From Pseudolysobacter sp964466115 (GTDB lineage: Bacteria > Pseudomonadota > Gammaproteobacteria > Xanthomonadales > Rhodanobacteraceae): DNA of 52,426 nt. Of the stretch, positions 26,320-34,767 are shown in pieces. The stretch lies in assembly GCA_964466115.1 (NCBI GenBank), contig CAYXMH010000023.1, forward strand, positions 1 to 52,426, read 5' to 3'. The first letter of the stretch is position 1. The number at the start of each line of letters is the position of its first letter. The notes beneath the pieces are model-generated. The model did not search any database. It saw only the letters and a program-made list of their open reading frames with translations, and was not told the origin of the DNA. The translations under genes and the position numbers were made by a program.

Positions 26320-27164
26320 TGGCAACCTACGCCATCGGGGATATTCAAGGGTGTTACGACGAACTTTCGCAGCTTTTAGAAAAAATCCGTTTCGATTCGA
26401 CACAAGACACCTTATGGTGCTGCGGCGACCTGGTTAATCGCGGCGGCCAGTCTTTGGCTGTTTTGCGGCGGCTTTGCTCGTTCGGGCCCCGCGTCGTGGT
26501 TACATTGGGAAACCACGATCTCAGTTTATTGGCGATTGCGCAGCGCAAACCGTCCGATCAAGAGAAGGTCAATTCGGAATTGCGCGAGATACTGCTCGCC
26601 CCCGATCGCGAAGAATTATTGTATTGGTTGCGCATGCAACCGCTGCTTAAGCTCGATCGATCTTTGAATTTCATGATGATCCATGCCAGCCTGGCGCCAT
26701 CTTGGGATATAGAGCAAGCGCAAATGGCGGCACATGAGGTGGAGGAACGCCTGCACGGCGAAAACTTCCGCCGCCTATTGGCGCAGATGTTCGGCAACAA
26801 GCCCGATATATGGTCGCAAAAGCTTCGCGGCATGGAACGCCTGCGCGCTTCCATCAATGTGCTTACCCGAGCACGCTATTACGACGCCCGCGGTCGCATC
26901 GCCTTCAATGAAAAAGGCGCACTGGGTACGCAGAAACCCGGGTGTTATCCATGGTTCGCGGCGCCAGGGCAACCCAAACGCGATATTCGGATCGTATGCG
27001 GTCATTGGTCCACGCTTGGCCGTTACCATGGCGGCAACGTCTATGGCATCGACACCGGCTGTGTTTGGGGCAATGAGCTCACTGCGCTGCGCCTGGACTT
27101 GGATGAGCCGGAATTTATCAGTGTTAAGTCATCGCGGGCGAAATCTGCGGCGAATGGGGATTAA
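26319..27164 (+). CDS. apaH: symmetrical bis(5'-nucleosyl)-tetraphosphatase ApaH
   Basis: The 281-residue enzyme splits Ap4A into two ADP molecules and removes Np4 caps from RNA. Calcineurin-type metal-binding motifs are present: GDIQGCYDE at the N-terminus, CGDLVNRGG near 31, GNHD near 65 and CGHWSTLG near 228. It starts at ATG in a TGATG overlap with apaG and ends the operon; a REP-like palindrome follows 13 bp later. Confidence 0.95.
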   Translation: MATYAIGDIQGCYDELSQLLEKIRFDSTQDTLWCCGDLVNRGGQSLAVLRRLCSFGPRVVVTLGNHDLSLLAIAQRKPSDQEKVNSELREILLAPDREELLYWLRMQPLLKLDRSLNFMMIHASLAPSWDIEQAQMAAHEVEERLHGENFRRLLAQMFGNKPDIWSQKLRGMERLRASINVLTRARYYDARGRIAFNEKGALGTQKPGCYPWFAAPGQPKRDIRIVCGHWSTLGRYHGGNVYGIDTGCVWGNELTALRLDLDEPEFISVKSSRAKSAANGD

Positions 27165-27177
27165 TCACCTAAAAAAA

Positions 27178-27210
27178 CCGTTCATGCTGAGCTTGTCGAA
27201 GTATGAACGG
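27178..27210. repeat. REP-like palindrome between apaH and folA
   Basis: CCGTTCAT (27178-27185) and ATGAACGG (27203-27210) flank the core CTGAGCTTGTCGAAG (27187-27201). This is the third locus of the same repeat in this window. It lies exactly between two convergent genes, where it can form the only obvious hairpin, and may serve as 3' end for both. Confidence 0.82.
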
Positions 27211-27224
27211 GAATTCCTAATGAA

Positions 27225-27734
27225 TCATGAATCAATTTTCTCATAATCCACAAAATCGAAAGCATACGCATGGCGGGCATCGATCGCGTGATGTTCACGA
27301 GTTACCTCTTTCCAACTAGACGGACTTCGTGTGTATATCTGGAATGGGAAAAAAGCATCCGCTCCTGCTGTCTCGGTATCCACCCAAGTCAAATGCAATC
27401 GATTCACCAACTCCCCTACGGTTTCGTAAACCTCGCGATAGATTTCACCGCCGCCAATCACCATCAACTCGTTATCTTGGCAAAGATCCAATGCGGCTTT
27501 TATGGAATGGACCTGTTCAAATCCAAGTGGAACAAGATTGCTCCAAGAAAGAACAAAATTACGTCTGTCTGGCAAAGGTCGCCCTATCGATTGCGCTGTT
27601 TTGCGTCCCATCAATATCGGCTTACCGGACGTTAATTTCTTAAAACGTTTCAAGTCGTCGGGCAAATGCCATGGCAGCGTGCCGGCTTTACCGATAGCCA
27701 AATTACGATCCAAAGCTGCAATTAGTGTAATCAT
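27225..27734 (-). CDS. folA: dihydrofolate reductase
   Basis: ATG at 27734 gives 169 residues; the frame continues upstream into thyA but the DHFR N-terminus (MITLIAALDRNLAIG) fixes the start. Motifs: LPWHLPDDLKRFKKLT with the substrate-binding Asp, ILMGRKTAQSIGRPLP and the NADPH loop VIGGGEIYREVY. It reduces dihydrofolate to tetrahydrofolate. It begins four bases after the thyA stop, so the dihydrofolate made by ThyA is recycled by the product of the same transcript. Confidence 0.94.
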   Translation of the reverse strand: MITLIAALDRNLAIGKAGTLPWHLPDDLKRFKKLTSGKPILMGRKTAQSIGRPLPDRRNFVLSWSNLVPLGFEQVHSIKAALDLCQDNELMVIGGGEIYREVYETVGELVNRLHLTWVDTETAGADAFFPFQIYTRSPSSWKEVTREHHAIDARHAYAFDFVDYEKIDS

Positions 27735-27738
27735 TAAT

Positions 27739-28533
27739 TCAAACTGCCACAGCTGCTTTAATCCCAGGATGTGATTGATATTCTTCAATTGTAATATCTG
27801 AGTAGCTAAAATCAAAAATAGAGTTTATCGTTGAATTAAGCTTGAGTCGGGGCAACGGCATAGGCGAGCGCTGCAATTGCAATTGCGCTTGCGGCAAATG
27901 ATTTTTGTACAAATGCGCATCACCTAACGTATGAACGAAGTCTCCCGGCTGCAGACCGGTAACCTGAGCGACCATTTGCGTCAACAACGCATAACTGGCA
28001 ATGTTGAACGGCACACCTAAAAATACATCGGCCGAGCGCTGGTACAGCTGACACGATAACCGCCCCGCGGCAACATAAAACTGGAACAGCGCGTGGCACG
28101 GCTGCAACGCCATGCGCGGCAAATCGGCGACATTCCATGCGCTAACGATCAACCGGCGCGAGTCCGGATTGCGCCGAATCTCATCGACCAGCCAACCGAT
28201 TTGATCGATCACACGCCCATCGGGCGCTTCCCAAGAACGCCACTGTTTACCATAGACGGGGCCAAGCTCGCCGTTGCTGTCCGCCCATTCATCCCAAATG
28301 CTGACACCGTGCTCTTTTAAATACGCAGTGTTGGTTTCCCCGCGTAAAAACCAAAGCAGTTCATGAATGATTGAGCGTACATGCAACTTCTTTGTCGTAA
28401 CCAAAGGAAATCCCAGCCCCAAATCAAACCGCATCTGGTATCCGAACGTGGACAGAGTTCCGGTACCGGTGCGATCGGACTTTTCGACGCCTCGTTCCAA
28501 AATATGCCGCAGCAAATCCAAATAAGGTTGCAT
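27739..28533 (-). CDS. thyA: thymidylate synthase ThyA
   Basis: The 264-residue enzyme methylates dUMP to dTMP using methylene-tetrahydrofolate. The nucleophile Cys146 lies in MALQPCHALFQFY, at the position known from E. coli; SDRTGTGTLSTFG near 19, RSADVFLGVPFNIASYALL and GDAHLYKNH are also intact. Length equals the E. coli enzyme. The start overlaps the lgt stop by one base (TGATG). Confidence 0.97.
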   Translation of the reverse strand: MQPYLDLLRHILERGVEKSDRTGTGTLSTFGYQMRFDLGLGFPLVTTKKLHVRSIIHELLWFLRGETNTAYLKEHGVSIWDEWADSNGELGPVYGKQWRSWEAPDGRVIDQIGWLVDEIRRNPDSRRLIVSAWNVADLPRMALQPCHALFQFYVAAGRLSCQLYQRSADVFLGVPFNIASYALLTQMVAQVTGLQPGDFVHTLGDAHLYKNHLPQAQLQLQRSPMPLPRLKLNSTINSIFDFSYSDITIEEYQSHPGIKAAVAV

Positions 28534-29390
28534 CAGCCTGCCGCCCTTGCCACTGATTTACGCCGCGAAAAGGCCAACAACACAGCACCTAAGACGATCA
28601 ACGGCAACGACAACAACTGCCCCATCGTCAGCCAGTCAAACGCCAAAAACCCAAGCTGCATATCCGGCTCACGGACAAATTCAACGCTGAATCGGAATAA
28701 CCCATACAGCAATGCAAATAACCCCGAAACCGCATAGCGTGGACGCGGTTTCCTTGAATAGATCCACAGTACGCAAAACATCACCAACCCCTCTAGCGCC
28801 AGCTCATACAACTGCGACGGATGCCGCGCTTGTGTGTTCAATTCACCCGCCAGATACATTTGATACAGTTCGGCCCGCGATTTACCGAGCGCATCCAATG
28901 CGCGCGGAAAAATCATTCCCCACGGTAAATCGGTATAGCGGCCCCACAATTCACCGCCAATAAAATTCCCCAACCGCCCCAGACCCAAACCAATCGGCAC
29001 CAATGGCGCAACAAAATCGATCGTATCGAAAAAGTACAGCTTGTGCCTGCGCGACCAAACCCAAACCGCCGTCACCACGCCAAGCAAGCCGCCATGAAAC
29101 GACATGCCGCCTTCCCAAATGCGAAACAGCATCAGCGGATCGTGAATCAGCTCGGCTGTGGCATAGAAGATGACATAACCAAGCCTACCGCCAAGAATCA
29201 CGCCAAGCATGACGTAAAACGCCAAATCGGAGAATTGCTCATAGCTCACATTCAATCGACCGGCAGCGCGGCGGCGATTACCCAGCCATCCAGCCAGCAC
29301 AAATGCGGCGAGATACATCAGTCCATACCAATGCACCGCAACCGGGCCGAACGAAAACGCAATCGGATTGATATCGTGGAAATAAGGCAT
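28533..29390 (-). CDS. lgt: prolipoprotein diacylglyceryl transferase Lgt
   Basis: ATG at 29390 gives 285 residues beginning MPYFHDINPIAFSFGPVAVHWYGLMY; a GTG 15 codons upstream is possible but extends beyond the family start. It is a seven-segment inner-membrane enzyme that adds diacylglycerol to the lipobox Cys of prolipoproteins. The HGGLLGV segment and LGRLGNFIGGELWGR motif with the essential His and Arg are present, as are FPRALDALGK and HPSQLYE. Operon lgt-thyA-folA. Confidence 0.95.
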   Translation of the reverse strand: MPYFHDINPIAFSFGPVAVHWYGLMYLAAFVLAGWLGNRRRAAGRLNVSYEQFSDLAFYVMLGVILGGRLGYVIFYATAELIHDPLMLFRIWEGGMSFHGGLLGVVTAVWVWSRRHKLYFFDTIDFVAPLVPIGLGLGRLGNFIGGELWGRYTDLPWGMIFPRALDALGKSRAELYQMYLAGELNTQARHPSQLYELALEGLVMFCVLWIYSRKPRPRYAVSGLFALLYGLFRFSVEFVREPDMQLGFLAFDWLTMGQLLSLPLIVLGAVLLAFSRRKSVARAAG

Positions 29391-29509
29391 ATCGGAATTA
29401 AGCACGGCGAAGCAATGGTTGAGCGAGTACACCAAAGCTTAAGGCAAATGAGAAGGCTTGACAGCGCACCCAAAGTAAGTGTCTATCTAAGGATTACACC
29501 CTTTCCAAC

Positions 29510-30712
29510 TCAAGACGGTAGCACCCGACAAATAAACCCCTTCAGATAGTCGGTCTCAGGAACCGCCGGATGTACCGGATGATCCGGCCCCTGTTGCAAT
29601 TGCACCAGCACTTGCATTGATCGATCCAAGTGCCGCGCACTTTGTTGTAAGGTTTCAAGCAATGCACTGCGTGGCAAGTGATAAGAGCAGGAACAACTGA
29701 CTAATATTCCGTCTTTTTGCAGGAGTCGTATGGCCAATTCGTTAATTCGCCGATAGGCAAGACGGCCCTCAATGAAATCCTTTTTGCGCTTTACAAATGC
29801 CGGTGGGTCGAGAATGACCACGTCGAAACGCTCGTCCATCTCACATAATCGCTTAAGCTCTTCAAAGGCATCGGCTTTTACTGCACGAACCCGATCCGCA
29901 TAGCCATTTAATGCGGCGTTGCGTGTAATTGCTTCTACCGCCGAGGCAGATGCATCGACACAAACAACCTCGCTCGCACCAAATGCCGCCGCCCTAAGCC
30001 CCCAGGCACCCAGATAGCTAAAAACATCGAGTACGCGCTTGCCCTTAACAAATGGTGCCAATTGATCACGATTTGCGCGTTGGTCATAAAACCAACCGGT
30101 TTTTTGGCCACCAATGGGGTCGATCATAAAGCCTAAGCCGCCTTCGTGGACCTTAACGGGTGTAGATAACGTGCCAAATCCCACATCCGCATAGTCTGGC
30201 AATTGTTCCATCGTTCGCGAATTGCCATCATTTTTCCAGACCAAAGCCGACGGTTTTAATAGATCCACCACCACTTCGGTAATGTCGTCCTTAAGTCGCT
30301 CCATCCCCGCTGTGGCAATTTGACCGACGATAACATCGTTATAACGATCGAGAACTAAACCCGGTAATGCGTCGGATTCACCGAAAACCAATCGATAGTA
30401 AGGTTCGGTATACAGCCGTTTACGTAGACCCAGAGCCACATTCAGCCGATGGGCAATTAGGCTGCGACCCCAAGCATACTGCGTGCCACGTGTCAACAAA
30501 CGTGCGCAAATCAGAGCGTTAGGATTCATATAACCCGTCCCTAAGGCCTGATCGCGGGAGGTCACCACCAGGCAGGGCTCGCCAGGAACAAAACCATCCA
30601 ATGGAGAACGCTTTACATCCACTTCATTAGAAAACACCCAAACATGCCCTTGGCGCAACCGAGCATCCTCGTGCGGCTTTAAATACAGCTTACGGAATTG
30701 AATATCGGCCAT
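29510..30712 (-). CDS. rlmI: 23S rRNA (cytosine1962-C5)-methyltransferase RlmI-like
   Basis: ATG at 30712 gives 400 residues; the three extra codons upstream start with TTG and are unlikely. An N-terminal PUA-type RNA-binding domain (about residues 1-80, IQFRKLYLKPHEDARLRQGHVWVFSNEVD) precedes a Rossmann-fold methyltransferase domain with SAM motif VLDVFSYLGAWGLRAA near 220, the VVILDPPAFVKRKKDF segment near 290 and a Cys-rich SCSCSYHL near 345. This is the YccW/RlmI architecture. It acts on ribosomal RNA in the cytoplasm. Confidence 0.88.
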   Translation of the reverse strand: MADIQFRKLYLKPHEDARLRQGHVWVFSNEVDVKRSPLDGFVPGEPCLVVTSRDQALGTGYMNPNALICARLLTRGTQYAWGRSLIAHRLNVALGLRKRLYTEPYYRLVFGESDALPGLVLDRYNDVIVGQIATAGMERLKDDITEVVVDLLKPSALVWKNDGNSRTMEQLPDYADVGFGTLSTPVKVHEGGLGFMIDPIGGQKTGWFYDQRANRDQLAPFVKGKRVLDVFSYLGAWGLRAAAFGASEVVCVDASASAVEAITRNAALNGYADRVRAVKADAFEELKRLCEMDERFDVVILDPPAFVKRKKDFIEGRLAYRRINELAIRLLQKDGILVSCSCSYHLPRSALLETLQQSARHLDRSMQVLVQLQQGPDHPVHPAVPETDYLKGFICRVLPS

Positions 30713-30786
30713 GATTAACAATACTTTAGGGGTTATTTTAATTTTTTTTCTAAAATGAGAGATAACTCACAAATTGGAAAACTCAT

Positions 30787-30816
30787 TTGAAAATTTTCGT
30801 GACAAATTGGTATAAT
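30787..30816 (+). promoter_or_regulatory. sigma-70 promoter of the 88-residue protein gene
   Basis: TTGAAA (30787-30792) and TATAAT (30811-30816) are separated by 18 bp, close to consensus in an A/T-rich stretch. The predicted transcript would carry a leader of about 140 bases before the ATG at 30963. Confidence 0.65.
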
Positions 30817-30962
30817 AGGCGCATTGTGCAAAAAAGCTCGAAAAGTACATAAGTCAGCAACAAATGAAATATCGTTAAAAATGTATTCTTCCCACAGCGG
30901 ATTGATGCCAACGCGGCATTATCCCGTAGTTACACCAATTTAAGGTTAAAAGGAGAAAATCT

Positions 30963-31229
30963 ATGTTGGTTGAGTCTGCGGCACCTGCACTTAACGAAGA
31001 ATCGTCCGTATTTGAGCGCTGGATAGGGAAAGTAGCCAGCTTACGTGCCCGGACGGGTAGAATCGGGATTAACAAAACCATCGACAGCCGCGAAGCTTGT
31101 GCCAATGCACTTAGCCGCGTAGTGCGTATGCGCGATGAACTTCAATCTTTACGCGAGCGCAATGCCGACCTTGATCGCGCATTAGCCGACTACAAGCAGC
31201 GTCAAATTTTGATTCGTTCGTCGCGTTAA
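30963..31229 (+). CDS. small coiled-coil protein of unknown function
   Basis: An 88-residue protein that I do not recognise. Residues about 40-80 (DSREACANALSRVV...LQSLRERNADLDRALADYKQR) form a highly charged helix with heptad-like spacing. There is no signal peptide or membrane segment. AGGAG lies eight bases before the ATG, a near-consensus promoter precedes it, and a very stable hairpin follows it, so it is a well-expressed monocistronic gene by appearance. A role in nucleic-acid or protein scaffolding is only a guess. Confidence 0.75.
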   Translation: MLVESAAPALNEESSVFERWIGKVASLRARTGRIGINKTIDSREACANALSRVVRMRDELQSLRERNADLDRALADYKQRQILIRSSR

Positions 31230-31257
31230 TTGTAATTATTTTGTTAGTTCGTTCTTA

Positions 31258-31302
31258 AGCTTAGCCGTGGGGTGGTCTGATTTCAGCCACCCCGGCTAAG
31301 CT
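31258..31302. terminator. long GC-rich stem-loop after the small coiled-coil gene
   Basis: AGCTTAGCC (31258-31266) pairs with GGCTAAGCT (31294-31302) and GGGGTGG (31269-31275) pairs with CCACCCC (31287-31293), with two unpaired bases between the stems and an 11-base loop. No T-tract follows on the plus strand. It lies between convergent genes and is the most stable hairpin I saw in the window. Confidence 0.65.
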
Positions 31303-31377
31303 AGCTTCAGTGGCAACCCAACATCAAGCCGAACGCATCTGGAATCTCCGGATTAGAGCCAATTGCCTATCTGGCGT

Positions 31378-32088
31378 TTATTTATTACGCCGCCTAACAC
31401 TGAGGTTAAGCGCCTCCACCCCGGCTGAAAACGCCATGGCGAAATAAAGGTACCCGCGTGGGATATGCAGGTCGAAACCATCCGCAATCAGCGCCGTACC
31501 GACCAACATCAAAAATGCGAGCGCTAACATTTTTATCGTTGGATGCCGCTCGATAAACTCGCCAATTGGATCAGCGGCAAAAATCATCCCCAATACCGCA
31601 ATGATGATTGCCACCACCATTACCGGGATATTATTTACCATGCCGACCGCAGTAATGACGGAATCAAGAGAAAATATAACGTCAATGACCGCAATTTGAG
31701 CGATCACCATTCCAAAACTGATCGGGCGCGTATTATGCAGCTCCTTATCCGCACCGCCCTCGAGAGTTTCATGGATTTCTAAGGTGCCCTTTACCAATAA
31801 AAATATACCGCCGCCAACCAATACCAAATCCCTTACTGAAAACTCGGACCCGTATAGCTTAAACAACGTATCGTTCATCCGCGCCATCAATGCCAGCGAC
31901 AACAGCAGCAAAATGCGCGTGATGCATGCCAACGCCAAGCCAAAACGCCGCGCCGAGGAGCGCATCTGCGCCGGCAACCGGGCAACCGAGATGGAAATAA
32001 ATACCAGGTTATCGATGCCAAGCACGATCTCCAAAACGGAGAGCGTGAGCAGCGCGACCCAAAGCTCGGGACTTAAGAAAAAATCCAA
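31378..32088 (-). CDS. TerC-family membrane protein
   Basis: The 236-residue protein has about seven membrane helices and the two acidic TerC motifs LEIVLGIDNLVFIS (residues 20-33) and IDVIFSLDSVITAVGM (near 135). TerC-family proteins export or handle metals, notably manganese, often as partners of exported metalloenzymes; tellurite resistance gave the name. The only suitable start is TTG at 32088, which matches the usual family N-terminus; GGAG lies ten bases upstream. Closest neighbour is dgkA upstream on the same strand. Confidence 0.85.
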   Translation of the reverse strand: MDFFLSPELWVALLTLSVLEIVLGIDNLVFISISVARLPAQMRSSARRFGLALACITRILLLLSLALMARMNDTLFKLYGSEFSVRDLVLVGGGIFLLVKGTLEIHETLEGGADKELHNTRPISFGMVIAQIAVIDVIFSLDSVITAVGMVNNIPVMVVAIIIAVLGMIFAADPIGEFIERHPTIKMLALAFLMLVGTALIADGFDLHIPRGYLYFAMAFSAGVEALNLSVRRRNK

Positions 32089-32116
32089 GGCCGATCGACT
32101 CCAAACAGAAGATTTG

Positions 32117-32485
32117 CTACCGGTGTTGCCACAATATCAAACCCCAGCATAATAAGACGTTCAACATCATGAGAAATACGGCAGCGGAACCGAAGTCTTT
32201 GGCGCGCCCGGCCAGTTCATTAAACTCAGGGCTTACCTTGTCGACCACCGCTTCCACCGCGGAATTAAGCAGCTCCACCGCCAATACCAGAATCAAACTA
32301 CCAACCAGTAGTGCTTTTTCCATCGCACCATAACCCAACCAAAAACCCAAGGGCGCAAGGACTACGAAAAGATAAACCTCAAGCCGAAACGACGCCTCGA
32401 AACGCCAGGCGGCATTCAGGCCCTGCATTGACCATTGCAACGCCTTATACACCTGCTTCGGACCACGCGGTTCGGTACTAGGCAT
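32117..32485 (-). CDS. dgkA: diacylglycerol kinase DgkA
   Basis: The 122-residue protein is the usual small integral membrane kinase with three helices and the signature ELLNSAVEAVVDKVSPEFNELAGRAKDFGSAAV. It phosphorylates diacylglycerol to phosphatidic acid with ATP, recycling the lipid released during periplasmic glucan or LPS modification. It begins nine bases after the gcvPB stop, so it may share that transcript. Confidence 0.93.
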   Translation of the reverse strand: MPSTEPRGPKQVYKALQWSMQGLNAAWRFEASFRLEVYLFVVLAPLGFWLGYGAMEKALLVGSLILVLAVELLNSAVEAVVDKVSPEFNELAGRAKDFGSAAVFLMMLNVLLCWGLILWQHR

Positions 32486-32494
32486 AGATCAAAC

Positions 32495-33955
32495 TTATGC
32501 CAACGGTGCGTGATACGCGAGATCCAGATCGCGCGCGGCTTTCACATCATCCAATCGACGCACTGGCGTGGTAACCGGGGCCGCCTTCATTTTGGCGGGA
32601 TCAGTTTGCGCGGTTTCCAGCAAAGTTGCCATCACCTCGACAAACTCATCAAGGATCTCCTTGCTCTCGGTTTCGGTAGGCTCAATCAACAAGCATTCCG
32701 GCACCAATAAGGGAAAATAATTGGTCGGCGCATGGATACCATAATCCAACAAGGCTTTGGAAAAATCCAACGCGGTAACATTGTGCTCTTTTGCTTGTTT
32801 TTTCACTGTTACAATAAATTCATGGCTTGCGCGGCGCGATGGAAACGCCAATTCAAACCCTCTTTCCGCCATACGCTTGGCCAGATAATTGGCATTGAGT
32901 GTGGCGAACTCGGCAACGCGGTGCATGCCTTCGCGGCCCAATAGGCGCGCGTAAACGTAGGCACGCAATAAAACACCGGAATTACCGCAGAATGTGGTCA
33001 ATCGGCCGATCGAAAGCGGACGGTCTTTTTTATGCACCCAATGATGCTGTCCGGTTGCGTCTTTAGCGATCATTGGAATTGGCAAAAACGGCTTTAATCG
33101 TTCGGATACACCTACCGCGCCGGCACCCGGGCCGCCGCCGCCGTGCGGGGTAGAAAACGTTTTATGAAGGTTCATATGAATGGCGTCGAACCCCATATCC
33201 CCAGGTCGAACCTTACCGAGAATCGCGTTTAAATTAGCACCATCGTAATAAAGCAAGCCACCGGCTTCATGCACCATTTTTGCTATTTCAACAATGCGCC
33301 TTTCAAATACCCCAAGCGTGGAGGGATTCGTCAGCATAATACCGGCGGTTTTCGGGCCAATGGCAGCCCGTAACGCAGTCACATCGACATCACCATTTTT
33401 ATCGGTCGGAATTTCGCGCACTACACAACCGCACATCACCGCAGTGGCGGGGTTGGTGCCGTGAGCGGCATCCGGCACTAGGATTTCGACCCGATCGAGA
33501 TCCCCACGATGCCGGTGGTACGCCATAATCATCGCCACACCGGCAAACTCGCCCTGCGCACCGGCCATGGGAGAAAGCGAAACGCCGCCCTTCATTCCGG
33601 TAACATCGGCCAGCATTTCCTGCAGCTCGTACATGCAGGCCATAAAACCTTGCGATAGCGATTCCGGTGCATAAGGATGGCGCGATAAAAAACCATCCAA
33701 CATCGCCAGCGAATTGCAGGCGCGCGGGTTGTATTTCATCGTGCATGAGCCAAGTGGATAGAAATTCGTGTCGATCGAGAAATTTTTCCGCGACAAATTG
33801 GTGTAATGCCGCAACGCCTGCAACTCGGAAACTTCCGGTAACCCAACTGGGGTTTTACGCAACATTGCTTTTGGCAAATCTTGCGGTAAGGCGCACTCCA
33901 CTGGCAACTGCGCAACCGCACCACGTCCAGGCTCCGACAATTCAAAAATCAGCAT
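32495..33955 (-). CDS. gcvPB: glycine dehydrogenase (decarboxylating) subunit 2, GcvPB
   Basis: ATG at 33955 gives 486 residues beginning MLIFELSEPGRGA, the standard GcvPB start; GTG four codons earlier is possible. This is the C-terminal half of the split P-protein and contains the PLP lysine in MNLHKTFSTPHGGGGPGAG and the NPSTLGVFE segment. With GcvPA it decarboxylates glycine and transfers the aminomethyl group to lipoyl-GcvH. No gcvPA, gcvH or gcvT lies next to it; the upstream neighbour is a divergent DUF533 gene. Confidence 0.94.
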   Translation of the reverse strand: MLIFELSEPGRGAVAQLPVECALPQDLPKAMLRKTPVGLPEVSELQALRHYTNLSRKNFSIDTNFYPLGSCTMKYNPRACNSLAMLDGFLSRHPYAPESLSQGFMACMYELQEMLADVTGMKGGVSLSPMAGAQGEFAGVAMIMAYHRHRGDLDRVEILVPDAAHGTNPATAVMCGCVVREIPTDKNGDVDVTALRAAIGPKTAGIMLTNPSTLGVFERRIVEIAKMVHEAGGLLYYDGANLNAILGKVRPGDMGFDAIHMNLHKTFSTPHGGGGPGAGAVGVSERLKPFLPIPMIAKDATGQHHWVHKKDRPLSIGRLTTFCGNSGVLLRAYVYARLLGREGMHRVAEFATLNANYLAKRMAERGFELAFPSRRASHEFIVTVKKQAKEHNVTALDFSKALLDYGIHAPTNYFPLLVPECLLIEPTETESKEILDEFVEVMATLLETAQTDPAKMKAAPVTTPVRRLDDVKAARDLDLAYHAPLA

Positions 33956-33988
33956 AACCACATGCACGCTTAGGGAAAGGATTTGCCT

Positions 33989-34057
33989 ATGATGCCATAA
34001 GCGAGGGGGTATAATCTGCGTCGCCTTGACGTCCCTAGCATTCAGTTATGGCATCAT
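33989..34057. promoter_or_regulatory. 12-bp inverted repeat in the gcvPB/yebE-like divergent region
   Basis: ATGATGCCATAA (33989-34000) and TTATGGCATCAT (34046-34057) are perfect complements 45 bp apart. A separate 10-bp direct repeat CATGCACGCT occurs at 33961-33970 and 34055-34064. TATAAT is found at 34010-34015 between the arms, without a good -35 box. The arrangement could be an operator pair serving both divergent genes or a cruciform-forming site. Confidence 0.5.
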
Positions 34058-34090
34058 GCACGCTACCAATTCATCGGGAGAAGACGGAGT

Positions 34091-34741
34091 ATGTTCGATC
34101 CGGAACAGTTGTTAGGGCAAATGCTGGGCGGCGCAATAGGTAACGTGTTTCGGGGAGGCAGCCTTCCTGCATTTGGTACTGGCTCGTTTCGAGCGGATAC
34201 GGGCATGGGGCTTGGTCTTCTAGGTATCGCGATAGCCGCGTTCGAGCATTACAACACGCCGCAAGCGGCAGCCGTTTCTACGCCAGCCGCCGCAGCCCTG
34301 CCGCCGCCTCCGCCAAAAGCGAATACCGCCCCACCTCCCCCACCCGTTTCTGCCGTTAGCAATACCCGCGAGCTGCCGGTGTTAACCGAGCAACAACAAA
34401 ACGCCATCATATTGATCCGCGCCATGATTGCGGCGGCCAACGCGGATGGCACTATCGATGCGGCTGAGCGTGAAAAAATTCGCAACGCTACCGCACAATC
34501 GAATTTAAGTTCTGCCAATCAAAAGTTTTTTGAAGCGGAATTAAACGCACCATGCACGTTAGAACAAGTCCTTGCCTCAAAATCCTCCGAACTTACGAGC
34601 GACATCTATGCAGCTTCGCTTGCGGCCATTGCGCTGGATACCGCTGCTGAGCGTGATTATCTCGACAAACTTGCAGCTGGACTTGGTTTAGCCGATAGCA
34701 CACGCGCGCAAATTCATCAGAAGCTTGGAGTTACACGCTAA
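34091..34741 (+). CDS. DUF533/YebE-family protein (TerB-like)
   Basis: A 216-residue protein. The N-terminal part has the LLGQMLGGAIGNVF and GMGLGLLGIAIAAFEHYNTP segments (a likely membrane helix near residues 50-60), a proline/alanine linker (LPPPPPKANTAPPPPPVS, near 77-95), and a C-terminal helical domain with LIRAMIAAANADGTIDAAEREKIRN, the TerB-like acidic pattern of DUF533 proteins such as YebE. Function in the family is not known; E. coli YebE responds to envelope stress. GGAG lies upstream of the ATG. It is divergent from gcvPB. Confidence 0.82.
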   Translation: MFDPEQLLGQMLGGAIGNVFRGGSLPAFGTGSFRADTGMGLGLLGIAIAAFEHYNTPQAAAVSTPAAAALPPPPPKANTAPPPPPVSAVSNTRELPVLTEQQQNAIILIRAMIAAANADGTIDAAEREKIRNATAQSNLSSANQKFFEAELNAPCTLEQVLASKSSELTSDIYAASLAAIALDTAAERDYLDKLAAGLGLADSTRAQIHQKLGVTR

Positions 34742-34767
34742 ACTCATCCGCCGGCCGTCGCAACGGA

